A stretch of 5,749 nucleotides of DNA, from assembly GCA_947573015.1 (NCBI GenBank), contig CANPDS010000172.1, positions 1 through 5,749 on the forward strand, in the 5' to 3' direction. The stretch comes from an uncultured Muribaculum sp. Its GTDB lineage: Bacteria; Bacteroidota; Bacteroidia; Bacteroidales; Muribaculaceae. This document shows positions 4,882 to 5,749 of this stretch, piece by piece. The notes below the pieces were generated by a model, which made no database searches, was not told the DNA's origin, and saw only the letters and a program-made list of their open reading frames with translations. Every line of letters starts with the position of its first letter. Positions within the stretch are counted from its first letter, which is position 1. Both the position numbers and the translations under genes were made by a program.

Positions 4882-5749
4882 TTACTCCATAAGCTTGCGA
4901 TAGCGCCGGCGAGGCAGATCCTTTCCGCCATTGCGTGCTCGCTTATATTCCTCATAGTCGGAGTATGATCCTTCGTAGAACACAACGTTGCCTTCAGGTT
5001 CGAACGATAGGATGTGGGTACATATACGGTCGAGGAACCAACGGTCGTGGCTTACGACAACTGCACATCCGGCGAAGTCGTCAAGACCCTCCTCAAGGGC
5101 ACGCAGTGTGTTTACATCGATATCGTTGGTCGGCTCATCGAGCAACAGTACGTTCCCCTCCTCTTTGAGTGCCATGGCAAGGTGCAGGCGATTGCGTTCA
5201 CCTCCCGACAGAACGGCGATTTTCTTTTCCTGATCAGCGCCCGTAAAGTTAAACTTCGAAAGATATGCACGTGCATTCACGTCACGTCCGCCCATGCGGA
5301 ATGAGTCGGTGCCTTGTGAGATTACCTCATATACTGTTTTCTCCGGGAGCAGATCGTGGTGGCGTTGGTCCACATATGCCACCTTTACAGTTTCGCCTAC
5401 ATCGAACGATCCGGCATCGGGAGTCTCCTGTCCCATTATCAGGCGGAAGAGGGTGGTCTTTCCTGCACCGTTAGGTCCGATCACGCCTACTATGCCGTTT
5501 GGTGGAAGTGAGAATGAAAGATCTGAGAACAATTGTTTCTTTCCATAGGCTTTGGCAAGGCCCGAGGCTTCGATTACCTTGTTGCCGAGGCGCGGACCGT
5601 TGGGGATGAATATCTCCAGACGTTCCTCGCGGGCTTTCTGGTCTTCGTTGAGCAGCTTGTCGTATGAGTTGAGTCGTGCCTTACCTTTGGCCTGACGTGC
5701 TTTGGGAGCCATGCGCACCCATTCAAGTTCCCGCTCAAGGGTTTTGCGG
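4882..5749 (-). CDS. ettA: Energy-dependent translational throttle protein EttA (ABC-F), partial; N-terminal half beyond the right edge
   Basis: The frame is open from the right edge to TAA at 4884-4882: 288 residues, about half of the usual ~555-560. The visible part starts in the inter-domain linker (LERELEWVRMAPKARQAKGKARL), split here as LERELEWVR plus APKARQAKGKARL, which is highly characteristic of EttA. The second ABC domain then follows: Walker A GPNGAGKT (codons at 5478-5455), signature LSGGER (5211-5194), Walker B with VLLLDEPTNDID (near 5150-5116), and the switch SHDRWFLDR. EttA is a soluble ABC-F ATPase that binds the ribosomal E site and gates the first elongation steps according to the ADP/ATP ratio. 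The GTG at 5718-5716 is only an internal Val codon; the frame and homology continue upstream, so the true start is outside. It is convergent with asnS. The domain is intact, with no stop or frameshift. Confidence 0.95.
   Translation of the reverse strand, partial: RKTLERELEWVRMAPKARQAKGKARLNSYDKLLNEDQKAREERLEIFIPNGPRLGNKVIEASGLAKAYGKKQLFSDLSFSLPPNGIVGVIGPNGAGKTTLFRLIMGQETPDAGSFDVGETVKVAYVDQRHHDLLPEKTVYEVISQGTDSFRMGGRDVNARAYLSKFNFTGADQEKKIAVLSGGERNRLHLAMALKEEGNVLLLDEPTNDIDVNTLRALEEGLDDFAGCAVVVSHDRWFLDRICTHILSFEPEGNVVFYEGSYSDYEEYKRARNGGKDLPRRRYRKLME

Noticed and set aside
4882..5718. EttA start at the GTG near 5718
   Set aside because: The frame stays open to the window edge, and the upstream residues LERELEW continue the conserved EttA linker, so this is an internal Val codon and the gene is partial.

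Overview
The window looks like chromosomal DNA from a gut-type Bacteroidota, most likely order Bacteroidales and perhaps Muribaculaceae. This rests on TTTG / TAnnTTTG promoter elements, the general lack of Shine-Dalgarno sequences before starts, mid-range GC, and the protein types: a Bacteroidetes-style Fur-like repressor and an RluB-like pseudouridine synthase with a Gly/Tyr/Gln/Asn/Arg-rich N-terminal extension. The family placement is inference; no 16S or other marker is present.

Layout. (1) 1-713, minus strand: the N-terminal 237 codons of a secreted alpha/beta hydrolase (esterase type), cut by the left edge just before the expected catalytic His. (2) 714-808: a 95-bp divergent intergenic region with interleaved promoter elements for the two flanking genes. 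(3) 809-1237, plus: a small Fur-family metal-dependent repressor. (4) 1238-1656: 419 bp without a protein gene, holding a possible terminator hairpin, a very good consensus promoter (1294-1325) and a leader of about 325 nt. (5) 1657-3231, plus: an RluB-like 23S rRNA pseudouridine synthase whose first ~280 residues are low-complexity and contain five 51-bp tandem repeats. (6) 3260-4651, plus: asnS, 28 bp downstream and probably co-transcribed. (7) 4664-4732: a perfect 34-bp inverted repeat with a 1-nt centre, which includes a bidirectional terminator between convergent genes. (8) 4882-5749, minus: the C-terminal half of the ABC-F translation factor EttA, cut by the right edge.

The central block is translation related: rRNA modification, Asn-tRNA charging and a ribosome-associated ATPase. 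The left side pairs a probable exported esterase with a divergent metal-responsive repressor. No phage, CRISPR, insertion sequence, tRNA or rRNA gene was seen. The most notable features are the repeat-rich disordered extension on the pseudouridine synthase, the 69-bp palindrome, and the long promoter-bearing leader before the synthase. I see no convincing new multi-gene system here.
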